Of a stretch of 64,000 bases of DNA, positions 21,201-34,000 are shown piece by piece. The stretch is taken from positions 7,036,001-7,100,000 of the forward strand of contig NC_134701.1 in assembly GCF_043290135.1 (NCBI RefSeq). The letters are read 5' to 3'. The position numbers were made by a program, and so were the translations under genes. The notes beneath the pieces are model-generated. The model was not told where the DNA came from and searched no databases. It saw only the letters and a program-made list of their open reading frames with translations. Positions within the stretch are counted from its first letter, which is position 1. Each line of letters begins with the position of its first letter. The DNA is from Rhipicephalus microplus (Eukaryota > Arthropoda > Arachnida > Ixodida > Ixodidae).

Positions 21201-24200
21201 GTGGCGCAATTGTCTAGCGCGATCGGCTGTTAACCGAAAGGTTGGAGGTACGAGCCCACCCGGTGGTGGTGCGGCGCTTTTTTTTCTTTGGGCTGATAGC
21301 TTTGAAGATATGTTCTGACGGTGGTGTGAGTGGAGCACGACTGTCTCCGTGGCGCAATAGGCTAGCACGATCAGCTGTTAACCGAAAGGTTGAAGGCTCG
21401 AGCCCTCCCGGGAGTGGTGTAATGCTTTTTTTATTTTGAGCTGATGGCTTTGAAAATATGTTGTGATGGTGGTGAGTGTGGAGCAGGACTGTCTCCGTGG
21501 CACAATTGGCTAGCGCGATCGGCTGTTAACCGAAAGGTTGGAGGTACGAGCCTACCCGGTGGAGGTGCGGCGCTTTTTTTTCTTTGGGCTGATAGCTTTG
21601 AAGATATGTTCTGATGGTGGTGAGAGTGGAGCACGACTGTCTCCGTGGCGCAATTGGCTAGCGCGATTTGGCTGTTAACCGAGAGGTCGGAAGTTGGAGC
21701 CCACCCGGTGGTGGTGCGGCGATTTTTTTCCTTTTGGCTAATAGCTCTGAATAAATGTTCTGATGGTGGTGAGAGTGGAGCATGACTGTCTCCATGGCGC
21801 AATTGGCTATGCGATCGGCTGTCAACTGAAAGGTTGGAGGTTCGAGTCGCGCGGGAGTGGTGTATTGCTTTTTTGTCTTTGGGCTGATAGCTTTGAAGAT
21901 ATGTTCTGATGGTGGTGTGAGTGGAGCACGACTGTCTCCGTGGCGCAATTGGCTAGCGCGATCGACTAATAACCGAGAGGTTGGAGGTTCGAGCCCACCC
22001 GGTGGTGGTGCGGCGATTTTTTCCTTAGGGCTGATAGCTCTCAAGAAATGTTCTGACGGTGGTGAGAGTGGAGCATGACTGTCTCCATGGCGCAATTGGC
22101 TATGCGATCGGCTGTTAACTGAAAGGTTGGAGGCTCGAGCCCTCGCGGGAGTGGTGTGTTGCTTTTTTTCGGGGCTGATAGCTTTGAAGATATGTTCTGA
22201 TGGTGGTGAGAGTGGAGCACGACTGTCTCCGTGGCGCAATTGGCTAGCGCGATCGGCTGTTAACCGAGAGGTCGGAAGTTGGAGCCCACCCGGTGGTGGT
22301 GCGGCGATTTTTTCCTTTTGGCTGATAGCTCTGAATAAATGTTCTGATGGTGGTGAGAGTGGAGCATGACTGTCTCCATGGCGCAATTGGCTATGCGATC
22401 GGCTGTCAACTGAAAGGTTGGAGGTTCGAGTCGCGCGGGAGTGGTGTATTGCTTTTTTGTCTTTGGGCTGATAGCTTTGAAGATATGTTCTGATGGTGGT
22501 GTGAGTGGAGCACGACTGTCTCCGTGGCGCAATTGGCTATCGCGATCGACTAATAACCGAGAGGTTGGAGGTTCGAGCCCACCCGGTGGTGGTGCGGCGA
22601 TTTTCTCTTTGGGCTGATAGCTTTGAAGATATGTTCTGATGGTGGTGAGAGTGGAGCACGACTGTCTCCGTGGCGCAATTGGCTAGCGCGATCGGCTGTT
22701 AACCGAAAGGTTGGAGGTACGAGTCCAGCCGGTGGTGGTGCGGCGCTTTTTTTTCTTTGGGCTGATAACTTTGAAGATATGTTCTGATGGTGTTGAGAGT
22801 GGAGCAGGACTGTCTCCGTGGCGCAATGGGCTAGCGCGATCGGCTGTTAACCGAAAGGTTGGAGGTACGAGCCTACCCGGTGGAGGTGCGGCGCTTTTTT
22901 TTCTTTGGGCTGATAGCTTTGAAGATATGTCCTGATGGTGGTGATAGTGGAGCACGACTGTCTCCGTGGCGCAATCGGCTAACGCGATCGGCTGTTAACC
23001 GAAAGGTTGGAGGTACGAGCCCTCCCGGGAGTGGTGTGTTGCTTTTTTAATTTTGGGCTGATAGCTTTGAAGATATGTTCTGATGGGGGTGAGAGTGGAG
23101 CACGACTGTCTCCGTGGCGCAATTGGCTAGCGCGATCGGCTGTTAACCGAAAGGTTGGAGGTACTGGCCCACCCGGTGGTGGTGCGGCGCTTTTTTTTTT
23201 GGGCTGATAGCTTTGAAGGTATGTTCTGATGGTGGTGAGAGTGGAGCACGACTGTCTCCATGGCGCAATTGGCTATTCGATTGGCTGTTCACTGAAAGGT
23301 TTGAGGTTCGAGCCCTTCCGGGAGTGGTGTGTTGCTTTTTTTATTTTGGGCTGATAGCTTTGAAGATATGTAATGATGGTGGTGAGAGTGGAGCACGACT
23401 GTCTCCGTGGCGCAATTGGCTAGCGCGATCGGCTGTTAACCGAAAGGTTGGAGGTACGAGCCCACCCGGTGGTGGTGCGGCGCTTTTTCTTCTTTGGGCT
23501 GATAGCTTTAAAGATATGTTCTGATGGTGTTGAGAGTGGAGCAGGACTGTCTCCGTGGCGCAATGGGCTAGCGCGATCGGCTGTTAACCGAAAGGTTGGA
23601 GGTACGAGCCCACCCGGTGGTGGTGCGGCGCTTGTTTTTCTTTGGGCTGACAGCTTTGAAGATATGTTCTGATGGTGGTGAGAGTGGAGCACGACTGTCT
23701 CCGTGGCGCAATTGGCTAGCGCGATCAGCTGTTAACCGAAAGGTTAGAGGTACGAGCCCAACCGGTGGTGGTGCGGCGCTTTTTTTTCTTTGGGCTGATA
23801 GCTCTGAAGAAATGTTCTGACGGTGGTGTGAGTGGAGCACGACTGTTTCCGTGGCGCAATTGGCTAGCGCGATCGGCTGTTAACCGAAAGGTTGGAGGTT
23901 CGAGCCCTTCCGGGAGTGGTGTGTTGCTTTTTTTATTTTGGGCTGATAGCTTTGAAAATATGTTCTGATGGTGGTGAGTGTGGAGCAGGACTGTCTCCGT
24001 GGCGCAATGGGCTAGCGCAATCGGCTGTTAACCGAAAGGTTGGAGGTACGAGCCCACCCGGTGGTGGTGCGGCGCTTGTTTTTCTTTGGGCTGATAGCTT
24101 TGAAGATATGTTCTGATGGTGGTGAGAGTGGAGCACGACTGTCTCCGTGGCGCAATTGGCTAGCGCGATCAGCTGTTAACCGAAAGGTTAGAGGTACGAG

Positions 24201-25323
24201 CCCACCCGCCGGTAGTGCGGCGCTTTTTTTTCTTTGGGGTGATAGCTCTGAAGAAATGTTCTGACGGTGGTGTGAGTGGAGCACGACTGTCTCCGTGGCG
24301 CAATTGGCTAGCGCGATCGGCTGTTAACCGAAAGGTTTGAGGTTCGAGCCCTCCCGGGAGTGGTGTGTAGCTTTTTTTATTTTGGGCTGATAGCTTTGAA
24401 AATATGTTCTGAGGGTGGTGAGTGTGGAGCAGGACTGCCTCCGTGGCGCAATTGGATAGCGCGATCGGCTGTTAACCGAAAGGTTGGAGGTACGAGCCTA
24501 CCCGGTGGAGGTGCGGCGCTTTTTTTTCTTTGGGCTGATAGCTTTGAAGATATGTTCTGATGGTGGTGAGAGTGGAGCACGACTGTCTCCGTGGCGCAAT
24601 TGGCTAGCGCGATCGGCTGTTAACCGAGAGGTTGGAAGTTGGAGCCCACTCGGTGGTGTATTGCTTTTTTTTTCTTTGGGCTGATAGCTTTGAAGATATG
24701 TTCTGATGGTGGTAAGAGTGGAGCACGACTGTCTCCGTGGCGCAATTGGCTAGCGCTATCGGCTGTTAACCGAAAGGTTGGAGGTTAGGGCCCACCTGGT
24801 GGTGGTGCGGCGCTTTTTTTTTTTTGGGGCTGATAGCTTTGAAGATATGTTCTGATGGTGGTGAGAGTGGAGCACGACTGTCTCCGTGGCGCAATTGGCT
24901 AGCGCGATCGGCTGTTAACCGAAAGTTTGGAGGTACGAGCCCACCCGGTGGTGGTGCGGCGCTTTTTTTTCTTTGGGCTGATAGCTTTGAAGATATGTTC
25001 TGATGGTGTTGAGAGTGAAGCAGGACTGTCTCCGTGGCGCAATGGGCTAGCGCGATCGGCTGTTAACCGAAAGGTTGGAGGTACGAGCCCACCCGGTGGT
25101 GGTGCGGCGCTTGTTTTTCTTTGGGCTGACAGCTTTGAAGATATGTTCTGATGGTGGTGAGAGTGGAGCACGACTGTCTCCGTGGCGCAATTGGCTAGTG
25201 CGATCAGCTGTTAACCGAAAGGTTAGAGGTACGAGCCCAACCGGTGGTGGTGCGGCGCTTTTTTTTCTTTGGGCTGATAGCTCTGAAGAAATGTTCTGAC
25301 GGTGGTGTGAGTGGGGCACGACT

Positions 25324-25410
25324 GTCTCCGTGGCGCAATTGGCTAGCGCAATTGGCTAGCGCAATCGGCTGTTAACCGAAAGGTTGGAGGTTCGAGCCCT
25401 TCCGGGAGTG
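25324..25410 (+). pseudogene. tRNA-like unit with a 13-bp D-arm duplication
   Basis: The motif GCGCAATTGGCTA occurs twice in a row at 25333-25345 and 25346-25358, making the unit 87 bp instead of 74. The copy is perfect, so it looks recent or has been preserved. No tRNA fold accommodates the extra D half-arm. Confidence 0.75.
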
Positions 25411-26639
25411 GTGTGTTGCTTTTTTTATTTTGGGCTGATAGCTTTGAAAATATGTTCTGATGGTGGTGAGTGTGGAGCAGGACTGTCTCCGTGGCGCAAT
25501 TGGCTAGCGCGAACGGCTGTAAACCGAAAGGTTGGAGGTACGAGCCTACCCGGTGAAGGTGCGGCGCTTTTTTTTCTTTGGGCTGATAGCTTTGAAGATA
25601 TGTTCTGATGGTGGTGAGAGTGGAGCACGACTGTCTCCGTGGCGCAATCGGCGAACGCGATCGGCTGTTAACCGAAAGGTTGGAGGTACGAGCCCTCCCG
25701 GGAGTGGTGTGTAGCTTTTTTTATTTTGGGCTGATAGCTTTGAAGATATGTTCTGATGGTGGTGAGAGTGGAGCACGACTGTCTCCGTGGCGCAATTGGC
25801 TAGCGCGATCGGCTGTTAACCGAACAGTTGGAGGTATTAGCCCACCCGGTGGTGGTGCGGCGCTTTTTTTTCTTTGGGCTGATAGCTTTGAAGATATGTT
25901 CTGATGGTGGTGGGAGTGGAGCACGACTGTCTCCATGGCGCAATTGGCTAGCGCGATCGGCTGTTAACCGAGAGGTTGGAAGTTGGAGCCCACTCGGTGG
26001 TGTATTGCTTTTTTTTTCTTTGGGCTGATAGCTTTGAAGATATGTAATGATGGTGGTGAGAGTGGAGCACGACTGTCTCCGTGGCGCAATTGGCTAGCGC
26101 GATCGGCTGTTAACCGAAAGGTTGGAGGTACGAGCCCACCCGGTGGTGGTGCGGCGCTTTTTTTTCTTTGGGCTGATAGCTTTGAAGATATGTTCTGATG
26201 GTGTTGAGAGTGGAGCAGGACTGTCTCCGTGGCGCAATGGGCTAGCGCGATCGGCTGTTAACCGAAAGGTTGGAGGTACGAGCCCACCCGGTGGTGGTGC
26301 GGCGCTTGTTTTTCTTTGGGCTGATAGCTTTGAAGATATGTTCTGATGGTGGAGAGAGTGGAGCACGACTGTCTCCGTGGCGCAATTGGCTAGCGCGATC
26401 AGCTGTTAACCGAAAGGTTAGAGGTACGAGCCCACCCGCCGGTGGTGCGGCGCTTTTTTTTCTTTGGGGTGATACCTCTGAAGAAATGTTCTGACGGTGG
26501 TGTGAGTGGAGCACGACTGTCTCCTTGGCGCAATTGGCTAGCGCGATCGGCTGTTAACCGAAAGGTTGGAGGTTCGAGCCCTCCCGGGAGTGGTGTGTAG
26601 CTTTTTTTATTTTTGGCTGATAGCTTTGAAAATATGTTC

Positions 26640-29600
26640 TGAGGGTGGTGAGTGTGGAGCAGGACTGTCTCCGTGGCGCAATTGGCTAGCGCGATCGGCT
26701 GTTAACCGAAAGGTTGGAGGTACGAGCCTACCCGGTGGAGGTGCGGCGGTTTTTTTTCTTTGGGCTGATAGCTTTGAAGATATGTTCTGATGGTGGTGAG
26801 AGTGGAGCACGACTGTCTCCGTGGCACAATTGGCTAGCGCGATCGGCTGTTAACCGAGAGGTTGGAAGTTGGAGCCCACTCGGTGGTGGTGCGGCGATTT
26901 TTTTCCTTTTGGCTGATAGCTCTGAAGAATTGTTCTGACGGTGGTGAGAGTGGAGCACGACTGTCTCTATGGCGCAATTGGCTATGCGATCGGCTGTCAA
27001 CTGAAAGGTTGGAGTTTCGAGTCCCGCGGGAGTGGTGTATTGCTTTTTTTTCTTTGGGCTGATAGCTTTGAAGATATGTTCTGATGGAGGTAAGAGTGGA
27101 GCACGACTGTCTCTGTGGCGCAATTGGCTAGCGCTATCGGCTGTTAACCGAAAGGTTGGAGGTTAGGGCCCACCTGGTGGTGGTGCGGCGCTTTTTTTTC
27201 TTTGGGCTGATAGCTTTGAAGATATGTTCTGATGGTGGTGAGAGTGGAGCACGACTGTCTCCGTGGCGCAATTGGCTAGCGCGATCGGCTGTTAACCGAA
27301 AGTTTGGAGGTACGAGCCCACCCGGTGGTGGTGCGGCGCTTTTTTTTCTTTGGGCTGATAGCTTTGAAGATATGTTCTGATGGTGGTGAGAGTGGAGCAG
27401 GACTGTCTCCGTGGCGCAGTCGGCTAACGCGATCGGCTGTTAACCGAAAGGTTGGAGGTACGAGCCCTCCCGGGAGTGGTGTGTTGCTTTTTTTATTTTG
27501 GGCTGATAGCTTTGAAGATATGTTCTGATGGTGGTAAGAGTGGAGCACGACTGTCTCCGTGGCGCAATTGGCTAGCGCGATCGGCTGTTAACCGAAAGGT
27601 TGGAGGTACGAGCCCACCTGGTGGTGGTGCGGCGGTTTTTTTCTTTGGGCTGATAGCTTTGAAGATATGTTCTGATGGTACTGAGAGTGGAGCACGACTG
27701 TCTCCATGGCGCAATTGGCTATTCGATCGGCTGTTAACTGAAAGGTTTGAGGTTCGAGCCCTTCCGGGAGTGGTGTGTTGCTTTTTTTATTTTGGGTTGA
27801 TAGCTTTGAAAATATGTTCTGATGGTGGTGAGTGTGGAGCAGGACTGTCTCCGTGCCGCAATTGGCTAGCGCGATCGGCTGTTAACCGAAAGGTTGGAGG
27901 TTCGAGCCCTCCCGGGAGTGGTGTGTTGCTTTTTTTATTTTGGGTTGATAGCTTTGAAAATATGTTCTGATGGTGGTGAGTGTGGAGCAGGACTGTCTCC
28001 GTGGCGCAATTGGCTAGCGCGATCGGCTGTAAACCGAAAGGTTGGAGGTACGAGCCTACCCGGTGGAGGTGCGGCGCTTTTTTTTCTTTGGGCTGATAGC
28101 TTTGAAAATATGTTCTGAGGGTGGTGAGTGTGGAGCAGGACTGTCTCCGTGGCGCAATTGGCTAGCGCGATCGGCTGTTAACCGAAAGGTTGGAGGTACG
28201 AGCCTACCCGGTGGAGGTGCGGCGGTTTTTTTTCTTTGGGCTGATAGCTTTGAAGATATGTTCTGATGGTGGTGAGAGTGGAGCACGACTGTCTCCGTGG
28301 CACAATTGGCTAGCGCGATCGGCTGTTAACCGAGAGGTTGGAAGTTGGAGCCCACTCGGTGGTGGTGCGGCGATTTTTTTCCTTTTGGCTGATAGCTCTG
28401 AAGAATTGTTCTGACGGTGGTGAGAGTGGAGCACGACTGTCTCTATGGCGCAATTGGCTATGCGATCGGCTGTCAACTGAAAGGTTGGAGTTTCGAGTCC
28501 CGCGGGAGTGGTGTATTGCTTTTTTTTCTTTGGGCTGATAGCTTTGAAGATATGTTCTGATGGAGGTAAGAGTGGAGCACGACTGTCTCTGTGGCGCAAT
28601 TGGCTAGCGCTATCGGCTGTTAACCGAAAGGTTGGAGGTTAGGGCCCACCTGGTGGTGGTGCGGCGCTTTTTTTTTCTTTGGGCTGATAGCTTTGAAGAT
28701 ATGTTCTGATGGTGGTGAGAGTGGAGCACGACTGTCTCCGTGGCGCAATTGGCTAGCGCGATCGGCTGTTAACCGAAAGTTTGGAGGTACGAGCCCACCC
28801 GGTGGTGGTGCGGCGCTTTTTTTTCTTTGGGCTGATAGCTTTGAAGATATGTTCTGATGGTGGTGAGAGTGGAGCAGGACTGTCTCCGTGGCGCAGTCGG
28901 CTAACGCGATCGGCTGTTAACCGAAAGGTTGGAGGTACGAGCCCTCCCGGGAGTGGTGTGTTGCTTTTTTTATTTTGGGCTGATAGCTTTGAAGATATGT
29001 TCTGATGGTGGTAAGAGTGGAGCACGACTGTCTCCGTGGCGCAATTGGCTAGCGCGATCGGCTGTTAACCGAAAGGTTGGAGGTACGAGCCCACCTGGTG
29101 GTGGTGCGGCGGTTTTTTTCTTTGGGCTGATAGCTTTGAAGATATGTTCTGATGGTACTGAGAGTGGAGCACGACTGTCTCCATGGCGCAATTGGCTATT
29201 CGATCGGCTGTTAAATGAAAGGTTTGAGGTTCGAGCCCTTCCGGGAGTGGTGTGTTGCTTTTTTTATTTTGGGTTGATAGCTTTGAAAATATGTTCTGAT
29301 GGTGGTGAGTGTGGAGCAGGACTGTCTCCGTGCCGCAATTGGCTAGCGCGATCGGCTGTTAACCGAAAGGTTGGAGGTTCGAGCCCTCCCGGGAGTGGTG
29401 TGTTGCTTTTTTTATTTTGGGTTGATAGCTTTGAAAATATGTTCTGATGGTGGTGAGTGTGGAGCAGGACTGTCTCCGTGGCGCAATTGGCTAGCGCGAT
29501 CGGCTGTAAACCGAAAGGTTGGAGGTACGAGCCTACCCGGTGGAGGTGCGGCGCTTTTTTTTCTTTGGGCTGATAGCTTTGAAGATATGTTCTGATGGTG

Positions 29601-31070
29601 GTGAGAGTGGAGCACGACTGTCTCCGTGGCGCAATTGGCTAGCGCGATCAGCTGTTAATCGAAAGGTTGGAGGTACGAGCCCACCCGGTGGTGGTGCGGC
29701 GCTTTTTTTTCTTTGGGCTGATAGCTTTGAAGATATGTTCTGATGGTGGTGAGAGTGGAGCAGGACTGTCTCCGTGGCGCAATCGGCTAACACGATCGGC
29801 TGTTAACCGAGAGGTTGGAAGTTGGAGCCCACTCGGTGGTGGTGCGGCGATTTTTTTCCTTTTGGCTGATAGCTCTGAAGAAATGTTCTGACGGTGGTGA
29901 GAGTGGAGCACGACTGTCTCCATGGCGCAATTGGCTATGCGATCGGCTGTCAACTGAAAGGTTGCAGTTTCGAGTCCCGCGGGAGTGGTGTATTGCTTTT
30001 TTTTCTTTGGGCTGATAGCTTTGAAGATATGTTCTGATGGAGGTAAGAGTGGAGCACGACTGTCTCCGTGGCGCAATTGGCTAGCGCTATCGGCTGTTAA
30101 CCGAAAGGTTGGAGGTTAGGGCCCACCTGGTGGTGGTGCGGCGCTTTTTTTTCTTTGGGCTGATAGCTTTGAAGATATGTTCTGATGGTGGTGAGAGTGG
30201 AGCACGACTGTCTCCGTGGCGCAATTGGCTAGCGCGATCGGCTGTTAACCGAAAGTTTTGAGGTACGAGCCCACCCGGTGGTGGTGCGGCGCTTTTTTTT
30301 CTTTGGGCTGATAGCTTTGAAGATATGTTCTGATGGTGGTGAGAGTGGAGCAGGACTGTCTCCGTGGCGCAGTCGGCTAACGCGATCGGCTGTTAACCGA
30401 AAGGTTGGAGGTACGAGCCCTCCCGGGAGTGGTGTGTTGCTTTTTTTTATTTTGGGCTGATAGCTTTGAAGATATGTTCTGATGGTGGTAAGAGTGGAGC
30501 ACGACTGTCTCCGTGGCGCAATTGGCTAGCGCGATCGGCTGTTAACCGAAAGGTTGGAGGTACGAGCCCACCTGGTGGTGGTGCGGCGGTTTTTTTCTTT
30601 GGGCTGATAGCTTTGAAGATATGTTCTGATGGTACTGAGAGTGGAGCACGACTGTCTCCATGGCGCAATTGGCTATTCGATCGGCTGTTAACTGAAAGGT
30701 TTGAGGTTCGAGCCCTTCCGGGAGTGGTGTGTTGCTTTTTTTATTTTGGGTTGATAGCTTTGAAAATATGTTCTGATGGTGGTGAGTGTGGAGCAGGACT
30801 GTCTCCGTGCCGCAATTGGCTAGCGCGATCGGCTGTTAACCGAAAGGTTGGAGGTTCGAGCCCTCCCGGGAGTGGTGTGTTGCTTTTTTTATTTTGGGTT
30901 GATAGCTTTGAAAATATGTTCTGATGGTGGTGAGTGTGGAGCAGGACTGTCTCCGTGGCGCAATTGGCTAGCGCGATCGGCTGTAAACCGAAAGGTTGGA
31001 GGTACGAGCCTACCCGGTGGAGGTGCGGCGCTTTTTTTTCTTTGGGCTGATAGCTTTGAAGATATGTTCT
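26640..31070 (+). repeat. three tandem copies of a ~1,477-bp higher-order repeat (10 units)
   Basis: Matching units occur at 27452, 28929 and near 30406, and at 27894, 29371 and 30848, with constant offsets of 1,477. Copy limits are roughly 26640-28115, 28116-29592 and 29593-31070. The copies are near-identical; I noted single differences such as ACTGAAAGG versus ATGAAAGG near 27739 and 29215, and CAGCTGTTAATCG units replacing others in the third copy. This indicates recent local amplification. A related block reappears about 7,537 bp further on (27304 versus 34841). Confidence 0.88.
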
Positions 31071-34000
31071 GATGGTGGTGAGAGTGGAGCACGACTGTCT
31101 CCGTGGCGCAATTGGCTAGCGCGATCAGCTGTTAATCGAAAGGTTGGAGGTACGAGCCCACCCGGTGGTGGTGCGGCGCTTTTTTTTCTTTGGGCTGATA
31201 GCTTTGAAGATATGTTCTGATGGTGGTGAGAGTGGAGCAGGACTGTCTCCGTGGCGCAATCGGCTAACACGATCGGCTGTTAACCGAAAGGTTGGAGGTA
31301 CGAGCCCTCCCGGGAGTGGTGTGTTGCTTTTTTTTATTTTGGGCTGATAGCTTTGAAGATATGTTCTGATGGTGGTGAGAGTGGAGCACGACTGTCTCCG
31401 TGGCGCAATTGGCTAGCGCGATCGGCTGTTAACCGAAAGGTTGGAGGTACGAGCCCACCCAGTGGTGGTGCGGCTCTTTTTTTCTTTGGGCTGATAGCTT
31501 TGAAGATATGTTCTGATGGTGGTGAGAGTGGAGCACGACTGTCGTCTCCATGGCGCAATTGGCTATTCGATCGGCTGTTAACTGAAAGGTTTGAGGTTCG
31601 AGCCCTTCCGGGAATGGTGTGTTGCTTTTTTATTTTGGGCTGATAGCTTTGAAGATATGTAATGATGGTGGTGAGAGTGGAGCACGACTGTCTCCGTGGC
31701 GCAATTGGCTAGCGCGATTGGCTGTTAACCGAAAGGTTGGAGGTACGAGCCCACCCGGTGGTGGTGCGGCGCTTTTTTTTCTTTGGGCTGATAGCTTTCA
31801 AGATATGTTCTGATGGTGTTGAGAGTGGAGCAGGACTGTCTCCGGGGCGCTATTGGCTAGCGCGATCGGCTGTTAACCGAAAGGTTGGAGGTACGAGCCC
31901 ACCCGGTGGTAGTGCGGCGCTTTTTTTTCTTTGGGCTGATAGCTTTGAAGATATGTTCTGATGGTGGTGAGAGTGGAGCACGACTGTCTCCGTGGCGCAA
32001 TTGGCTAGCGCGATCGGCTGTTAACCGAAAGGTTGGAGGTACGAGCCTACCCGGTGGAGGTGCGGCGCTTTTTTTTCTTTGGGCTGATAGCTTTGAAGAT
32101 ATGTTCTGATGGTGGTGAGAGTGGAGCACGACTGTCTCTGTGGCGCAATCGGCTAACGCGATCGGCTGTTAACCGAAAGGTTGGAGGTACGAGCAATCCC
32201 GGGAAAGGTGTGTTGCTTTAATTATTTTGGGCTGATAGCTTTGAAGATATGTTCTGTAGGTGGTGATAGTGGAGCACGACTGTCTCCGTGGCGCAATTGG
32301 CTAGCGCGATCGGGTGTTAACCGAAAGGTTGGAGGTACGAGCCCACCCGGTGGTGGTGCGGCGCTTTTTTTTCTTTGGGCTGATAGCTTTGAAGATATGT
32401 TCTGATGGTGGTGAGAGTGGAGCAGGACTGTCTCCGTGGCGCAATGGGCTAGCGCGATCGGCTGTTAACCGAAAGGTTGGAGGTACGAGCCCACCCGGTG
32501 GTGGTGCGGCGCATGTTTTTCTTTGGGCTGTTAGCTTTGAAGATATGTTCTGATGGTGGTGAGAGTGGAGAACGACTGTCTCCGTGGCGCAATTGGCTAG
32601 CGCGATCAGCTGTTAACCGAAAGGTTAGAGGTACGAGCCCCTCGCTGGTGGTGCGGCGCTTTTTTATCTTTGGGCTGATAGCTCTGAAGAAATGTTCTGA
32701 CGGTGTTGTGAGTGGAGCACGACTGTTTCCGTGGCGCAATAGGCTAGCGCGATCGGCTGTTAACCGAAAGGTTGAAGGTTCGAGCCCGCCCGGGAGTGGT
32801 GTAATGCTTTTTTTATTTTGGGCTGATGGCTTTGAAAATATGTTCTGAGGGTGGTGAGTGTGGAGCAGGACTGTCTCCGTGGCGCAATTGGCTAGCGCGA
32901 TCGGCTGTTAACCGAAAGGTTGGAGGTACGAGCCTACCCGGTGGAGGTGCGGCGCTTTTTTTTCTTTGGGCTGATAGCTTTGAAGATATGTTCTGATGGT
33001 GGTGAGAGTGGAGCACGACTGTCTCCGTGGCGCAATTGGCTAGCGCGATCGGCTGTTAACCGAGAGGTTGGAAGTTGGAGCCCACTCGGTGGTGGTGCGG
33101 CGATTTTTTTCCTTTTGGCTGATAGCTCTGAAGAAATGTTCTGACGGTGGTGAGAGTGGAGCACGACTGTCTCCATGGCGCAATTGGCTATGCGATCGGC
33201 TGTCAACTGAAAGGTTGGAGTTTCGAGTCCCGCGGGAGTGGTGTATTGCTTTTTTTTCTTTGGGCTGATAGCTTTGAAGATATGTTCTGATGGAGGTAAG
33301 AGTGGAGCACGACTGTCTCCGTGGCGCAATTGGCTAGCGCTATCGGCTGTTAACCGAAAGGTTGGAGGTTAGGGCCCACCTGGTGGTGGTGCGGCGCTTT
33401 TTTTTCTTTGGGCTGATAGCTTTGAAGATATGTTCTGATGGTGGTGAGAGTGGAGCACGACTGTCTCCGTGGCGCAATTGGCTATTCGATCGGCTGTTCA
33501 CTGAAAGGTTTGAGGTTCGAGCCCTTCCGGGAGTGGTTTGTTGCTTTTTTTATTATGGGCTGATAGCTTTGAAGATATGTAATGATGGTGGTGAGAGTGG
33601 AGCACGACTGTCTCCGTGGCGCAATTGGCTAGCGCGATCGGCGGTTAACCGAAAGGTTGGAGGTACGAGCCCACCCGGTGGTGGTGCGGCGCTTTTTTTT
33701 TCTTTGGGCTGATAGCTTTGAAGATATGTTCTGATGGTGTTGAGAGTGGAGCAGGACTGTCTCCGTGGCGCAATGGGCTAGCGCGATCGGCTGTTAACCG
33801 AAAGGTTGGAGGTACGAGCCCACCCGGTGGTGGTGCGGCGCTTGTTTTTCTTTGGGCTGATAGCTTTGAAGATATGTTCTGATGGTGGAGAGAGTGGAGC
33901 ACGACTGTCTCCGTGGCGCAATTGGCTAGCGCGATCAGCTGTTAACCGAAAGGTTAGAGGTACGAGCCCACCCGCCGGTGGTGCGGCGCTTTTTTTTTCT

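Noticed and set aside
21658..22386. A 242-codon minus-strand frame, the longest in the array
   Set aside because: It spans several repeat units end to end with the same repeated peptide segments; it exists only because stops happen to be absent in those variants.
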